Shown: one piece after another, positions 19,012 through 28,222 of the stretch
Numbering within the stretch: position 1 is the stretch's first letter
Layout: the number at the start of each line of letters is the position of its first letter
Assembly (NCBI GenBank): GCA_020634875.1
Contig: JACKAX010000014.1
Coordinates: forward strand, 1-64,000
Reading direction: 5' to 3'
Length of the DNA stretch: 64,000 bases
Source of the DNA: Anaerolineales bacterium
GTDB lineage: Bacteria > Chloroflexota > Anaerolineae > Anaerolineales > JABWBV01
Notes under the pieces: generated by a model
What the model was told of the DNA's origin: nothing
Seen by the model: the letters and a program-made list of their open reading frames with translations, nothing else
Databases searched by the model: none
Translations under genes and position numbers: made by a program

Positions 19012-21765
19012 TTACTTTGGTTTGTGCGCCAACGCAGCCTGACCCGCAGCCAGCCGGGCAACCGGGACGCGGAACGGGGAGCAGGACACGTAGTTCAGGC
19101 CGATCATGTGACACCACTCGATGGAGTTGGGGTCGCCACCATGTTCACCACAGATACCGCATTCGAGGTCGAGGCGGGTGCCGCGGCCTTTTTCGACGGT
19201 CAACTTCATCAGTTGGCCCACGCCGTCGCGGTCAATGGTCTGGAACGGGTTCACAGGGAGGATGCCATCTTCCACGTATTTGACCAGGAAGTTGCGTTCG
19301 GCGTCGTCGCGGGAGTAGCCGAAGGTGAACTGAGTGAGGTCGTTCGTCCCGAAGGAGAAGAATTCGGCGACACCCGCAATCTGATCGGCGGTGAGCCCCG
19401 CGCGGGGGATTTCGATCATCGTCCCGAATTTATAGTGGAACGTGGTGCCTTTTTCTTCCATCACGGCTTTGGCGATGGTTTCCAGTTTGGGCTGGATAAC
19501 TTTCAGTTCGTTGATGTGACCGGTCAACGGGATCATGACTTCGGGTTTGGGTTCAAAACCGCGCAGTTTCACGTCGGCGGCAGCTTCAAAGATCGCACGC
19601 ACTTGCATGGACACGATTTCGGGCATCATCACGCTCAGGCGGACGCCGCGCAACCCCATCATCGGGTTGCTTTCGTGCATCCCCTGGATGTCGGCGAGCA
19701 GTTCTTCTTTCGCGGAGTCCACTTCGCCTTTGAGACGGTTCTCGATGACCTGTTCGAGCAGGGCATGTTCGTCGGGCATGAACTCGTGGAGGGGCGGGTC
19801 AATGAGGCGGATGATGACAGGGAGGCCGGTCATCGCTTCAAACAGGCCGTCGAAGTCACTGCGCTGGTAGGGCAGGAGTTTGTCGAGGGCGGCGGTGCGT
19901 TCGGCGCTGGTATCGGCGAGGATCATCTGCTGAACAATGGGGAGCCGTTCCTGTTCAAAGAACATGTGCTCGGTACGGCATAGACCGATGCCTTTCGCCC
20001 CGTAAGAGCGGGCGCGGCGGGCGTCAGCAGGGTAGTCGGCGTTAGCCCAAACCTGGAGGCCGCGGGAAGGCCAGCCAGCGGGAACCGCACGAATGCCTTC
20101 GGTGGCGGAAATTTCATCGGCCCAGGTCAGGAGGGTCAGAAGGTCAGTTTGTTCTTCAAGGGAAGGGGCGATGGTGGGGATTTGTCCGAGGAAGACTTCA
20201 CCGGTCGTGCCGTCTACGGAAACCCATTCGCCTTCAGCTACGGTGGTGGATTCACCGGTCGTGGGGTCGGAGACAGTCATCGTGCGGGCTTCGAGGTCAA
20301 TGCGGATAGCGGAAGCGCCGACTACGCAGGGAACACCGAACTGCCGGGCAACGACGGCGGCGTGGGAGGTTGCGCCACCTTCGGAGGTCAGAATCCCTTT
20401 CGAGGCGAGCATCCCGTGGACGTCATCGGGCTTGGTGAACGGGCGGACCATGATGGTGGCCTGGCCGTGTTCTTTGGTCATTTTTTCGGTGGTATCGGCG
20501 TCAAAATAAATCTGGCCAACGGCGGCACCGGGAGAAGCGTTGACGCCTTTGGCAAACAGTTTGCCTTCTTTGGCAGAGGCTTGTTTAACGGCATCATCAA
20601 ATTGCGGGTGGAGGAGGGTATCTACGTCGGAGGGGGTCACGCGTTTGACGGCTTCTTCTTTGCTGATGAGGCCTTCGTTTGCCATGTCCACGGCGATTTT
20701 GACGGCGGCTTTGGCGGTGCGTTTCCCGTTACGGGTTTGGAGCATATACAGTTTGCGGCGTTCGATGGTGAATTCCACATCCTGCATTTCGCGGTAATGT
20801 TTTTCCAGTTTGTCGGCGATGCCCATGAATTCTTCGTAGGCTTCGGGCAGGGTGCCTTTCATGTTCGCGACGGGTTCGGCATTGCGGATGCCAGCGACCA
20901 CATCTTCGCCCTGGGCGTTGAGCAGGTATTCGCCGAAGAGAACACTTTCACCGGTGGAAGGGTTGCGGGTGAAGGCCACGCCCGTGCCGGAGTCGTCGCC
21001 CATGTTGCCAAAGACCATCGTCTGAATGTTGACGGCAGTGCCGAGGCTGTCGGAGATGTTGGTGGCGCGACGGTAATCAATGGCGCGCTTGCCCATCCAG
21101 GATTCAAAGACGGCTTTGGTCGCCAGTTCAAGTTGTTTATACACATCTTGCGGGAAATCTTCGCCGATATGTTTTTTATAGACTTCTTTGAAGGTGACGA
21201 CGAGCGTCTGCCAGTCTTCGGCGGTCATTTCCACATCGAGTTTGTAGCCTTTTTGGGCTTTGTATTCGGCCATGGGGTGTTCGAACACTTCGTCGTCCAG
21301 GTTATAGACGGTGGTGCCGAACATTTCGATCAGACGGCGGTACAAATCCCAGGCAAAGCGGGGGTTGTCCGTCAGGTTCGCGAGGCCGACGACCACTTCA
21401 TCGTTGGTGCCGATGTTGAGAATAGTATTCATCATGCCAGGCATGGAGAATTTGGCTCCGGAACGGCAGGAGACTAACAGCGGATTGCTGGCGTCGCCAA
21501 ATTTTTTGCCGGTGGCTTTTTCGACGGCTTTGAGGGCTTCGACTTGCTGTTCCCATTGGCCTGCGGGAAAGGCATCATTTTTGCGGAACTCGTTGCACGC
21601 TTCGGTGGTGACGGTAAAACCAGGGGGCACGGGGACGCCCGCGCGGGTCATGTCAAACAACCCAGCGCCTTTACCACCCAGAAGGGAACGGACGCCCTCC
21701 CAGTTACCAGTGTATTTTTCGGCTTCTTCAACTTCGTTGAAAAGATAAACCCATTTATGAGACAT
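19012..21765 (-). CDS. ppdK: Pyruvate, phosphate dikinase
   Basis: PPDK interconverts pyruvate, ATP and phosphate with PEP, AMP and pyrophosphate and serves gluconeogenesis or pyrophosphate-linked glycolysis. The 917-residue product has all three parts: an N-terminal ATP-grasp domain (WVYLFNEVEEAEKY, LLGGKGAGL), the phosphohistidine domain with GGATSHAAVVARQFG (His about 467) and the PEP/pyruvate TIM barrel ending in CGICGEHGGDP (catalytic Cys about 868). The ATG at 21765 has GGAGGA upstream; a longer frame to 21834 has no support. The DUF299 regulator lies two genes downstream. Confidence 0.97.
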   Translation of the reverse strand: MSHKWVYLFNEVEEAEKYTGNWEGVRSLLGGKGAGLFDMTRAGVPVPPGFTVTTEACNEFRKNDAFPAGQWEQQVEALKAVEKATGKKFGDASNPLLVSCRSGAKFSMPGMMNTILNIGTNDEVVVGLANLTDNPRFAWDLYRRLIEMFGTTVYNLDDEVFEHPMAEYKAQKGYKLDVEMTAEDWQTLVVTFKEVYKKHIGEDFPQDVYKQLELATKAVFESWMGKRAIDYRRATNISDSLGTAVNIQTMVFGNMGDDSGTGVAFTRNPSTGESVLFGEYLLNAQGEDVVAGIRNAEPVANMKGTLPEAYEEFMGIADKLEKHYREMQDVEFTIERRKLYMLQTRNGKRTAKAAVKIAVDMANEGLISKEEAVKRVTPSDVDTLLHPQFDDAVKQASAKEGKLFAKGVNASPGAAVGQIYFDADTTEKMTKEHGQATIMVRPFTKPDDVHGMLASKGILTSEGGATSHAAVVARQFGVPCVVGASAIRIDLEARTMTVSDPTTGESTTVAEGEWVSVDGTTGEVFLGQIPTIAPSLEEQTDLLTLLTWADEISATEGIRAVPAGWPSRGLQVWANADYPADARRARSYGAKGIGLCRTEHMFFEQERLPIVQQMILADTSAERTAALDKLLPYQRSDFDGLFEAMTGLPVIIRLIDPPLHEFMPDEHALLEQVIENRLKGEVDSAKEELLADIQGMHESNPMMGLRGVRLSVMMPEIVSMQVRAIFEAAADVKLRGFEPKPEVMIPLTGHINELKVIQPKLETIAKAVMEEKGTTFHYKFGTMIEIPRAGLTADQIAGVAEFFSFGTNDLTQFTFGYSRDDAERNFLVKYVEDGILPVNPFQTIDRDGVGQLMKLTVEKGRGTRLDLECGICGEHGGDPNSIEWCHMIGLNYVSCSPFRVPVARLAAGQAALAHKPK

Positions 21766-22007
21766 ATTGTCCTCCAAGACATTAAGAATTTTGCAACAAG
21801 ACCCAAGAAGTTTGCGTGACACTCCTGAACACACAAGGAAATTCCTGAATAAAGTTCCTGAAAATTATTCGGTTTTAAAACGCCTTCATAGGTCTTGAAA
21901 AAGGCAAAAGAGTAACCGGGCACGATCCCGGCGCAAACGGCGTAAATTGTACCACGCGTGCGAAGGGGGAAATAGACTAGAACAAAATTAAAAGGGGGGA
22001 ATTATCA

Positions 22008-23345
22008 TCACGCAAACTCCCCTGCGCGGATCGCCAATCCCCCCACAATCGTCTCAAACGGACTTAACTCCCGCAGCCGGTCGTGCCCGAACTTGTCCCC
22101 CAACAGGCGGATGAACGCGGGAATTTCGGAACTGCCCCCGGTGCGGAGGACGGCTTGAATCTGGTCGGCGCGCAGACCGCTCAGATGGAGGGTTTCATCC
22201 AGCGCGGCGTCTACTTGTTCGACTTCGTGCGTGATCAGGCGCTCAAATTGCGGGCGGGTGATCAGGTCTCTGAGGGACAACCCCTCTTTTTCCATGTTGA
22301 TCCACGCGGTTGCCTCGCGCGACAATTTGATTTTCGCACGTTCAATTTCTTGAAAAAGGGAGAACCCCAGGTTTTTGTTTACCAAATTTTCCAGGCGTTG
22401 GATTGAGTCCGGGTCACTGCCGCGGCGGGCGTCGCGCAGGATGGATTTGTACTCTGGGCGAGAAAGCAGCACCATTGTCTGCCAGCTATCAAGCATCCCC
22501 ATCAAATGACCGGGGAGCGGCATCCGATTGCGGAGGCTCGCCCCCTCGCCGAAGAAACGTTTGAGCGGTTGCATGATCGCCCGATCCAGGTCATCCCCAC
22601 CAAGCAGCACGCCGTTCGTTGACAGCACTTTTGGAGGTGTGTTTCCACCCACTTCCATCACGGTGAAATCCAGCGTCCCCCCGCCGAAATCAAAAACCAG
22701 GATGGGTTGCCGTTCCGCCGTCTGTTGATGGAAAACATACGCGGCGGCGATAGGTTCGTACTCAAAATGCACCTCTTCAAACCCCGCGAGGCGCGCCGCG
22801 GCCTCAATCTTCGCCTGAGCGCGAGCATCCACCTCCTCCTCGTCGGAGAACTTGACCGGACGACCGAGCACCACCCCGGTCGGTTCCTCGCCCGTCGCGT
22901 GGGCACACTTCGCCCGCAGATCGCGGAGGATGATCCCGATCAGTTCTTCCACCTGATAATACTGGCCCAACACATCCGTGCCTTTATATGCGGGGTTGCG
23001 GAGGCCGGTCTTGATCGATTGGATCAGCCGTCCGTTTGCGGCAGTATCAACCTGGGCAAAGAGGTCATCCCAATAAATGATCGGGCCACCGCCCCCGCCG
23101 ACAACCATCTGCACTTCTCCGAGGTGGCGCATTTCCCAAAAGACCGGGCGGCCCGTTTCGAGCGTCTGGTATTGGCGCACCGCTTCCGAGCCAGTGAAAT
23201 GTTCCTGGGCGCGGTTGATGAAGATGAACGAGCGCAGCATCCGAGGGTTGATACTGCCGGGGTCCAGTTCAAAAAGCCGAATTTTGCCGTCTTGATAGAG
23301 GGCGATGGAGGAATTAGAAGTTCCGAAATCGAGGCCGACGTACAT
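22008..23345 (-). CDS. Hsp70-like (YegD-type) ATPase
   Basis: The 445-residue product begins MYVGLDFGTSNSSIALYQDG, the phosphate-1 motif of the actin/Hsp70 fold, followed by EPIAAAYVFHQQ, VFDFGGGTLDFTVMEVGG and LRTGGSSEIPAF. It therefore has the full nucleotide-binding domain but no substrate-binding beta-sandwich or lid, as in the YegD group of short Hsp70 relatives. Its clients are unknown. No clear ribosome site precedes the ATG at 23345. It lies downstream of the CYTH gene on the same strand. Confidence 0.88.
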   Translation of the reverse strand: MYVGLDFGTSNSSIALYQDGKIRLFELDPGSINPRMLRSFIFINRAQEHFTGSEAVRQYQTLETGRPVFWEMRHLGEVQMVVGGGGGPIIYWDDLFAQVDTAANGRLIQSIKTGLRNPAYKGTDVLGQYYQVEELIGIILRDLRAKCAHATGEEPTGVVLGRPVKFSDEEEVDARAQAKIEAAARLAGFEEVHFEYEPIAAAYVFHQQTAERQPILVFDFGGGTLDFTVMEVGGNTPPKVLSTNGVLLGGDDLDRAIMQPLKRFFGEGASLRNRMPLPGHLMGMLDSWQTMVLLSRPEYKSILRDARRGSDPDSIQRLENLVNKNLGFSLFQEIERAKIKLSREATAWINMEKEGLSLRDLITRPQFERLITHEVEQVDAALDETLHLSGLRADQIQAVLRTGGSSEIPAFIRLLGDKFGHDRLRELSPFETIVGGLAIRAGEFA

Positions 23346-23441
23346 GGGGGGAAGAGGAGAAAAGGTGAGAATAGGAAAATGGGGGAGAGGGGAAGGGTTC
23401 GATTTCAGATGAGGGTTTTCCCCAATTTGTGACAGGGTGAG

Positions 23442-24050
23442 TCAATCACCGAACTGAACACCTAAGGCGTCTGGGGAAACGGCAATATTTTGGAAATTTT
23501 CAAATGTCAAATCTCGGAAGGACAACCCTAAAGTACGTTGGGCTTTCTCAAACAGATATACGTAACTGTCGTTGATCCGCGCATCCCAATTCAAACTCAG
23601 TGCGCGGGCCGCGACTTGAATCGCTTCCGGCTTTGGCCCTTCGATCTCGGCGAACGTACCAATGGGGGTTTCATCGAAGACAATTTCAACCGTCTCATAA
23701 TGATACGTGGTGCGGAATTTCTCGTAAATGAAACTCACTTCGTATCCCAATGCTTCAAACAAGGCTTTTGCCGCTTTAAAATTATCCACCTCAAATTCGA
23801 TCTCCTGCCGGGCACGCACACCATCCTGCAAGACCCCCGGTCCTTTGTACGTCACTCGCATCTTTGCATCCTGTCGTAGGCGCAAAACCTGATAGGAATC
23901 CCGCAAAGCAAGGGTAGGCGTATCGAACCGCAGATTGGTTTCATGTATCCGTGGTTTTTCCAGTTGCGCGCCGAGGATTCGCAATCGTTCGGTGAACGCG
24001 CCCGGATCGGAGATGAGAAATTTAACTTCGAGTTCCATTTTCTTTCCCAT
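23442..24050 (-). CDS. CYTH-domain protein (class IV adenylate cyclase-like)
   Basis: The product of about 202 residues opens with the CYTH signature ELEVKF (ExExK), followed by basic strands LRFDTP, YQVLRLRQD and RVTYKGP and by acidic strands EIEFEVDNF and EIVFDETPIGTFAEIEG. This order matches CyaB class IV adenylate cyclases and the related thiamine-triphosphatases and inorganic triphosphatases; sequence alone does not separate these activities. Start at 24050 gives MGKKMELEV; the ATG at 24038 is equally possible. It overlaps the end of the upstream hydrolase gene by about 29 bases, suggesting translational coupling. Two cyclic-nucleotide-binding fusions in this window make a cyclase role worth testing. 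Confidence 0.85.
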   Translation of the reverse strand: MGKKMELEVKFLISDPGAFTERLRILGAQLEKPRIHETNLRFDTPTLALRDSYQVLRLRQDAKMRVTYKGPGVLQDGVRARQEIEFEVDNFKAAKALFEALGYEVSFIYEKFRTTYHYETVEIVFDETPIGTFAEIEGPKPEAIQVAARALSLNWDARINDSYVYLFEKAQRTLGLSFRDLTFENFQNIAVSPDALGVQFGD

Positions 24051-24765
24051 TACCCGCTGCGTGGACGAATGCCTCAAATAATGACCGCATTTCGGACTGG
24101 TTGGGAAGCCATTCGGGGTGCCATTGCACGGCAAGGCCAAAGGGGTGGCCGGGCAGTTCAACCGCTTCGGGAATACCGTCAGGGGCAGTAGCGGTGAGGG
24201 TCAGGGAGGGGGCAAGGGTTTTGACCCCTTGATGGTGGAGGCTGTTCACCTGCACAATGGGTTGACCAAGGATATTCGCGAGGGTGGTTCCTTCATCTAC
24301 TCTGACAGGATGGGCGAGAAAATCGCGCGGACGTCCGGGGAAAAAGTCATGTTTGAGGGCGTGGGGGTGTTGATCCTGAATATGGGTATACAAACTACCT
24401 CCCAGCGCGACGTTGACAATCTGCAGGCCGCGGCAAATGCCCAAAAAGGGCGTCTGTTGATCCACCGCCTCCCGCACGAGGTGGATTTCCATCTGATCGC
24501 GTTCGGGATCAATCTCGTGGACAGTAGTATGTGAGGTTCCGGCGTACCGCGCGGGGTCAATATCTCCCCCGCCAGTAAACAAAATGCCATCTATGGATTG
24601 TAAAATTTGGGTAAGATCATCATCTGCCAGGCCAACCGGAATGAGCACGGGCACGGCTCCGGCACGGACAACGGCTTTAACGTAAGCTTCGGTAATTGCA
24701 ACGTAGATATAGCCGCGCTGGCTGTCGGCATGAAAAGTGGTGATCCCAATTAATGGTTTGGGCAT
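24022..24765 (-). CDS. Gamma-glutamyl-gamma-aminobutyrate hydrolase family (class I GATase-like)
   Basis: The 247-residue product starts MPKPLIGITTFHADSQRGY and contains the nucleophile elbow FLGICRGLQIVNVALGG (Cys) and the His/Glu part VQWHPEW. This is the PuuD-type family that hydrolyses gamma-glutamyl amides in polyamine breakdown, though members differ in substrate. The ATG at 24765 has AGGAG upstream, so the longer frame to 24810 is not used. It overlaps the CYTH gene downstream. Confidence 0.88.
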   Translation of the reverse strand: MPKPLIGITTFHADSQRGYIYVAITEAYVKAVVRAGAVPVLIPVGLADDDLTQILQSIDGILFTGGGDIDPARYAGTSHTTVHEIDPERDQMEIHLVREAVDQQTPFLGICRGLQIVNVALGGSLYTHIQDQHPHALKHDFFPGRPRDFLAHPVRVDEGTTLANILGQPIVQVNSLHHQGVKTLAPSLTLTATAPDGIPEAVELPGHPFGLAVQWHPEWLPNQSEMRSLFEAFVHAAGNGKENGTRS

Positions 24766-24790
24766 CGGTTCTCCTGAAAATTGAAAACAG

Positions 24791-24821
24791 AAAAGGGCGC
24801 AGTGAGACACTGCACCCTTTG
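24791..24821 (-). terminator. Hairpin terminator after rplS
   Basis: A 13-base stem with one wobble (AAAGGGTGCAGTG, loop TCT) lies 75 bases past the rplS stop on the minus strand and ends in a T-rich run. It stands between rplS and the hydrolase gene. Confidence 0.6.
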
Positions 24822-24895
24822 AAAAAAATCGGGTTTTTACTTCTTTAAACCGGACTGCCCATTGAAAAGGGTAAAACCGGTTTTTGCAGGCCTGG

Positions 24896-25249
24896 TTAGT
24901 TGTTAAAGCGCTGTTTGAGGCGTGCGCTCTTACCAGTGCGTTCGCGTAGGAAGTACAAGCGGGAGCGGCGCACGAAGGAGCGGCGTTCTATAACGACTTT
25001 TTCCACCAGCGGCGAGCGGCGGAGGAAGGTGCGTTCCACCCCAATCCCATTGCTGGCGACACGACGTACAGTGAAATTGGCTTCATTTGCGCCATCGCGC
25101 ACGCGAATGACCGTGCCGCGGAAAACCTGGATACGTTCGCGGTTTCCTTCTTTAATGCGGACATGCACATCCACTACATCCCCGGGGCGAAGCTGGGGGA
25201 CATTGGGATTTTCGGGGGCAAGAACAGAGTTCAAAATTTCCTGGCTCAT
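24896..25249 (-). CDS. rplS: Ribosomal protein L19
   Basis: L19 sits at the interface of the 30S and 50S subunits. The 117-residue product shows the family core: FRPGD-like LRPGDVVDVHVRIKEGN, RIQVFRGTVIRVR, TVRRVASNGIGVERTF and RRSRLYFLRER. Length is typical. It stands alone here, without the usual trmD, rimM or rpsP neighbours. Its leader contains a terminator-like hairpin. Confidence 0.98.
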   Translation of the reverse strand: MSQEILNSVLAPENPNVPQLRPGDVVDVHVRIKEGNRERIQVFRGTVIRVRDGANEANFTVRRVASNGIGVERTFLRRSPLVEKVVIERRSFVRRSRLYFLRERTGKSARLKQRFNN

Positions 25250-25269
25250 TACGAATTCCTCAAAATTGC

Positions 25270-25306
25270 AAAATAAAACCGCCTCAGGCGGTATAGTTAG
25301 CGGTTT
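25270..25306 (-). promoter_or_regulatory. Terminator-like hairpin with a competing stem in the rplS leader
   Basis: On the minus strand, 20 to 60 bases before rplS, ACCGC CTGAG GCGGT is followed by TTTATTTT, as in an intrinsic terminator. Upstream, AAACCGC can pair instead with GCGGTTT, the same 3' arm. The two pairings exclude each other. This could be an attenuator acting on L19 synthesis. Confidence 0.4.
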
Positions 25307-25397
25307 AAGTAAGCGTCACATGGTTTCTAGCAACGCGGGGCGGGATTGTAACATAGGGAAGGGGGTTTGGGAAGTGTCTGAATTTTAATCCATCTGG

Positions 25398-25403
25398 TAA
25401 AAT
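25398..25403 (+). promoter_or_regulatory. -10 box TAAAAT directly before gatB
   Basis: TAAAAT ends 8 bases before the gatB ATG, and the bases between (CCCTCCCC) contain no ribosome site. This is consistent with a leaderless mRNA; the -35 is unclear. Confidence 0.5.
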
Positions 25404-25411
25404 CCCTCCCC

Positions 25412-26947
25412 ATGACAACTTACGAACCTGTTATCGGCCTGGAAACTCACGCCGAACTCCTCACTGCCTCCAAGATGTTTTGCGCCTGCCCGGTCGTGGA
25501 CGTGACTTCCGCACCTCCGAACAGTGCCGTGTGCCCTATCTGTGCGGGAATGCCGGGCACGCTTCCCGTCATCAACCGCCGCGCCGTCGAATATGCCCTC
25601 CGCGTCGCTATTGCGCTGGACTGTGAAATCTTCCCCACCAGCATCTTCGCCCGCAAAAACTACTTCTACCCCGACCTGCCCAAAGGCTACCAGATTTCCC
25701 AATACGAAGAACCCCTCGCCCGCCACGGCAAACTGACCATTCGCACCAGCCAGGGCGAAAAAGAAATCCGCATCCGCCGCGTGCATCTGGAAGAAGATAC
25801 GGGGAAATCGGTGCATGTGGAGGGGATAGCGAGTGAGCAAGTAGCAAGTAGCGAGTGGCAAGTGGGCGAGTCAGGCGATCAGCAATCACCCAATCACCCA
25901 ATCACCCAATCACTCAACTACTCCCTCATTGACCTCAACCGCTCCGGCGTTCCCCTCCTTGAAATCGTCACCGAACCCGATCTCCACTCCCCTGAGGAAG
26001 TGAGCGCGTTTGCCCGCGCCTTGCGGGATATTTTGGTTTACGTGGGCGTCAACTCTGGGGACTTGCAAAAAGGCGTGCTCCGCGTCGAGCCAAACATCTC
26101 CGTGCGCCCCGTGGGAACCGAAACCCTCGGCACGCGCACCGAAGTCAAAAACCTGAACAGCTTCCGTGCCCTTGAACGCGCCGTGGACTACGAAATCACC
26201 CGGCAAATCAGCGTGTTGGACGCGGGCGGCAAGATCGTCCAAGAAACCGTCGGCTGGGACGAAGCCCAGCAAATCACCTTCTCTCAACGGAGCAAAGAAG
26301 AAGCCCACGACTACCGCTACTTCCCCGAACCCGACCTTCCCCCGCTCGTGCTGGAAGAAACCTACATCGCTGCCGTCCGCGCCGCCCTCCCCGAACTCCC
26401 CTACCCGCGCTTCCGCCGCTTCATCGCCCAATACAACCTCAGCGAATACGACGCCGACGTCCTCACCACCGAACGCGCCACCGCCGACTACTACGAACAA
26501 GTCCTCGCCGCCGCGCCCGACATGTCCCCCAAAACCGTCGCCAACTGGATCACCGGCGATTTATTCGCCCTCCTGAACGAGGCCGGGAAAACGATTGAGA
26601 ATTCCATGCCCCCCGCACGGTTGGGCGAATTGCTCGAACTGTTGGGGAAAGGTTCGATCAACCAAACCATCGCCAAACGCGTGCTCACCGAAATGTTCGC
26701 CACCGGGCAATCCGCCGCCGAAATCGTCAAAGCGCAAGGACTAGGTCAAATTTCTGACACCAGTTTCATCGAAGGGCTGATCAACGAAGTGCTCGCCGCC
26801 AACCCCGAACAGGTCGAAAGTTTCCGCGCGGGCAAAGAAACCGTCTTCAACTACCTCTTCGGCCAAACCATGCGCCGTGCGGGCGGCAAAGCCAACCCCC
26901 AAGTTGTACAAACCCTCCTCCGCACAAAACTCACCGGGAACTCTTAG
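25412..26947 (+). CDS. gatB: Asp/Glu-tRNA amidotransferase subunit B
   Basis: GatB is the kinase and tRNA-binding subunit that amidates misacylated Glu-tRNA(Gln) or Asp-tRNA(Asn). The 511-residue product shows [66 protein letters not shown] and [11 protein letters not shown]. Residues 138-169 are foreign to the family: a Ser/Gln-rich insert between HVEG and YSLIDLNR, encoded by short tandem repeats. The C-terminal helical and YqeY-like tail is complete. gatA and gatC are not in the window. Confidence 0.97.
   Translation: MTTYEPVIGLETHAELLTASKMFCACPVVDVTSAPPNSAVCPICAGMPGTLPVINRRAVEYALRVAIALDCEIFPTSIFARKNYFYPDLPKGYQISQYEEPLARHGKLTIRTSQGEKEIRIRRVHLEEDTGKSVHVEGIASEQVASSEWQVGESGDQQSPNHPITQSLNYSLIDLNRSGVPLLEIVTEPDLHSPEEVSAFARALRDILVYVGVNSGDLQKGVLRVEPNISVRPVGTETLGTRTEVKNLNSFRALERAVDYEITRQISVLDAGGKIVQETVGWDEAQQITFSQRSKEEAHDYRYFPEPDLPPLVLEETYIAAVRAALPELPYPRFRRFIAQYNLSEYDADVLTTERATADYYEQVLAAAPDMSPKTVANWITGDLFALLNEAGKTIENSMPPARLGELLELLGKGSINQTIAKRVLTEMFATGQSAAEIVKAQGLGQISDTSFIEGLINEVLAANPEQVESFRAGKETVFNYLFGQTMRRAGGKANPQVVQTLLRTKLTGNS
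25823..25918 (+). repeat. In-frame low-complexity repeat insert within gatB
   Basis: About 96 bases interrupt the gatB core in frame. The first half has repeated words such as AGCAAGTAGCAAGTAGC. The second half holds four tandem copies of an 8-base unit CAATCACC (25883-25914, last copy ending CACT). The unit length is not a multiple of three, but the total keeps the frame. Confidence 0.8.
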
Positions 26948-26998
26948 CCTGCGTTCAGCGTTCTAAACAGGTTGCAACTCTCACCTTCGGAGGTATTT

Positions 26999-28222
26999 AT
27001 GCGCCACCAGACTCTTTTTAAGGGGGCTTTCTTGGGGATTATTTTGATTTTTACCCTGACCCTGACCGCCTGCCGGGGCGAAAATCTTCCCGCTCCGACA
27101 TCCACCGCCCCCCCTTCCCAAACCCTCACGGACACCCCGCAACCGACCGCTACCCTCACCCCCACCGCGACCGCCACGCTTACGGAGACGCCTTCTCCGA
27201 CCCCCACCATCACCCCCTCCCCCACCCTGATCGCCTACGGGCCTCTCGCCTTCCCCGCCAACGTCAACCCTCTCACCGGGTTAACCGTCCCCAACCCCCA
27301 GATTCTCCAACGTCTTCCCGTTCTCGTCAAAGTCTCCAACTTCCCCCGCAGTTTACGCCCCCACGCGGGGCTCTCCTTCGCCGACCATGTCTACGAATAT
27401 TACATCGGCGCAGGGGCTACCCGTTTTGTCGCCGTCTACTACGGGCAAGATACCGAACAAGCCGGGCCGGTGCGTTCCGCCCGGTTGATTGACATCGGCC
27501 TCGCGAACGCCTATCAAGGCATCCTCGCCTTTGTCAGCGCCGACGAGTTTGTGTTTGTCCGCGTGGTAAATTCCCTGTTAGATCGGGCCATCACCGAAAG
27601 CAGTAATACCTGCCCAGGCTTGTGCCGCACCGGAAACGGCGATGTCAACAGCGTCTTTGTAGATACCGCCGCCCTCACCCAATATGCTATCGAGCAACGC
27701 AAGGTCGCCACCACCGCGCCCAATCTGGAAGGGATGCGCTTCGACCCCGTTATCCCCACTGGAAACGGCGAAGGAAAACGCCTGCAAGTGCGTTATGCCA
27801 TCAACACGATCAGCGAGTGGCGCTACGATGCCGCGTCCAGCAAATACCTGCGCTGGATCGAAAATGTGGATGAAGAAAATAACGTTACCTTAGTTCCTCT
27901 CACCGACCGGCTCACCGACGAACAACTGGCCTTTTCCAACGTTGTTGTCCTCTTCGCCGCCTATACCGAACTCAAGCCCACCTTGCACGATATTGAAATC
28001 TTGGGCAACACCTTTGGCCGCCGCGCGATCTTATATCGGGATGGACAACAAATCGAACTGGTGTGGAAAGCTGTTGGCAACCAACCCCTCCAATTTTTCT
28101 ACCCCGATGGAACCCCCGCCCCGTTCAAACCGGGCAATACCTGGTTTGAAGTTGTTGGCGTCAACTCGGTCATCACCGAAGTCACCCCCGGAGAGTGGGA
28201 AGTGGAGTTTCACCTACCATGA
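26999..28222 (+). CDS. DUF3048 (YerB-like) lipoprotein
   Basis: The 407-residue product has a lipoprotein signal ending LTAC, then a 40-residue Thr/Pro-rich stalk and a large DUF3048 domain. Recognisable pieces are NPLTGLTVPNP, RLPVLVKVSNFPRSLRPHAGLSFADHVYEY, GAGATRFVAVYYGQD and AGPVRSARLIDIGL. The family is extracytoplasmic and has no established function. The start at 26999 is set by the CGGAGG site; an upstream in-frame ATG at 26972 would lengthen the signal. It shares a 4-base ATGA overlap with the DUF952 gene. Confidence 0.88.
   Translation: MRHQTLFKGAFLGIILIFTLTLTACRGENLPAPTSTAPPSQTLTDTPQPTATLTPTATATLTETPSPTPTITPSPTLIAYGPLAFPANVNPLTGLTVPNPQILQRLPVLVKVSNFPRSLRPHAGLSFADHVYEYYIGAGATRFVAVYYGQDTEQAGPVRSARLIDIGLANAYQGILAFVSADEFVFVRVVNSLLDRAITESSNTCPGLCRTGNGDVNSVFVDTAALTQYAIEQRKVATTAPNLEGMRFDPVIPTGNGEGKRLQVRYAINTISEWRYDAASSKYLRWIENVDEENNVTLVPLTDRLTDEQLAFSNVVVLFAAYTELKPTLHDIEILGNTFGRRAILYRDGQQIELVWKAVGNQPLQFFYPDGTPAPFKPGNTWFEVVGVNSVITEVTPGEWEVEFHLP

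Noticed and set aside
18997..19983. Open frame of 328 codons opposite the ppdK end
   Set aside because: Same explanation: composition typical of an antisense shadow, no domain seen.
20149..21477. Long open frame antisense to ppdK (442 codons)
   Set aside because: It lies wholly inside ppdK, is Gly/Phe/His-rich without family motifs and reflects the codon bias of the opposite strand.
25883..25914. CRISPR array in gatB
   Set aside because: The 8-base units are contiguous, without spacers, and lie in a coding frame.
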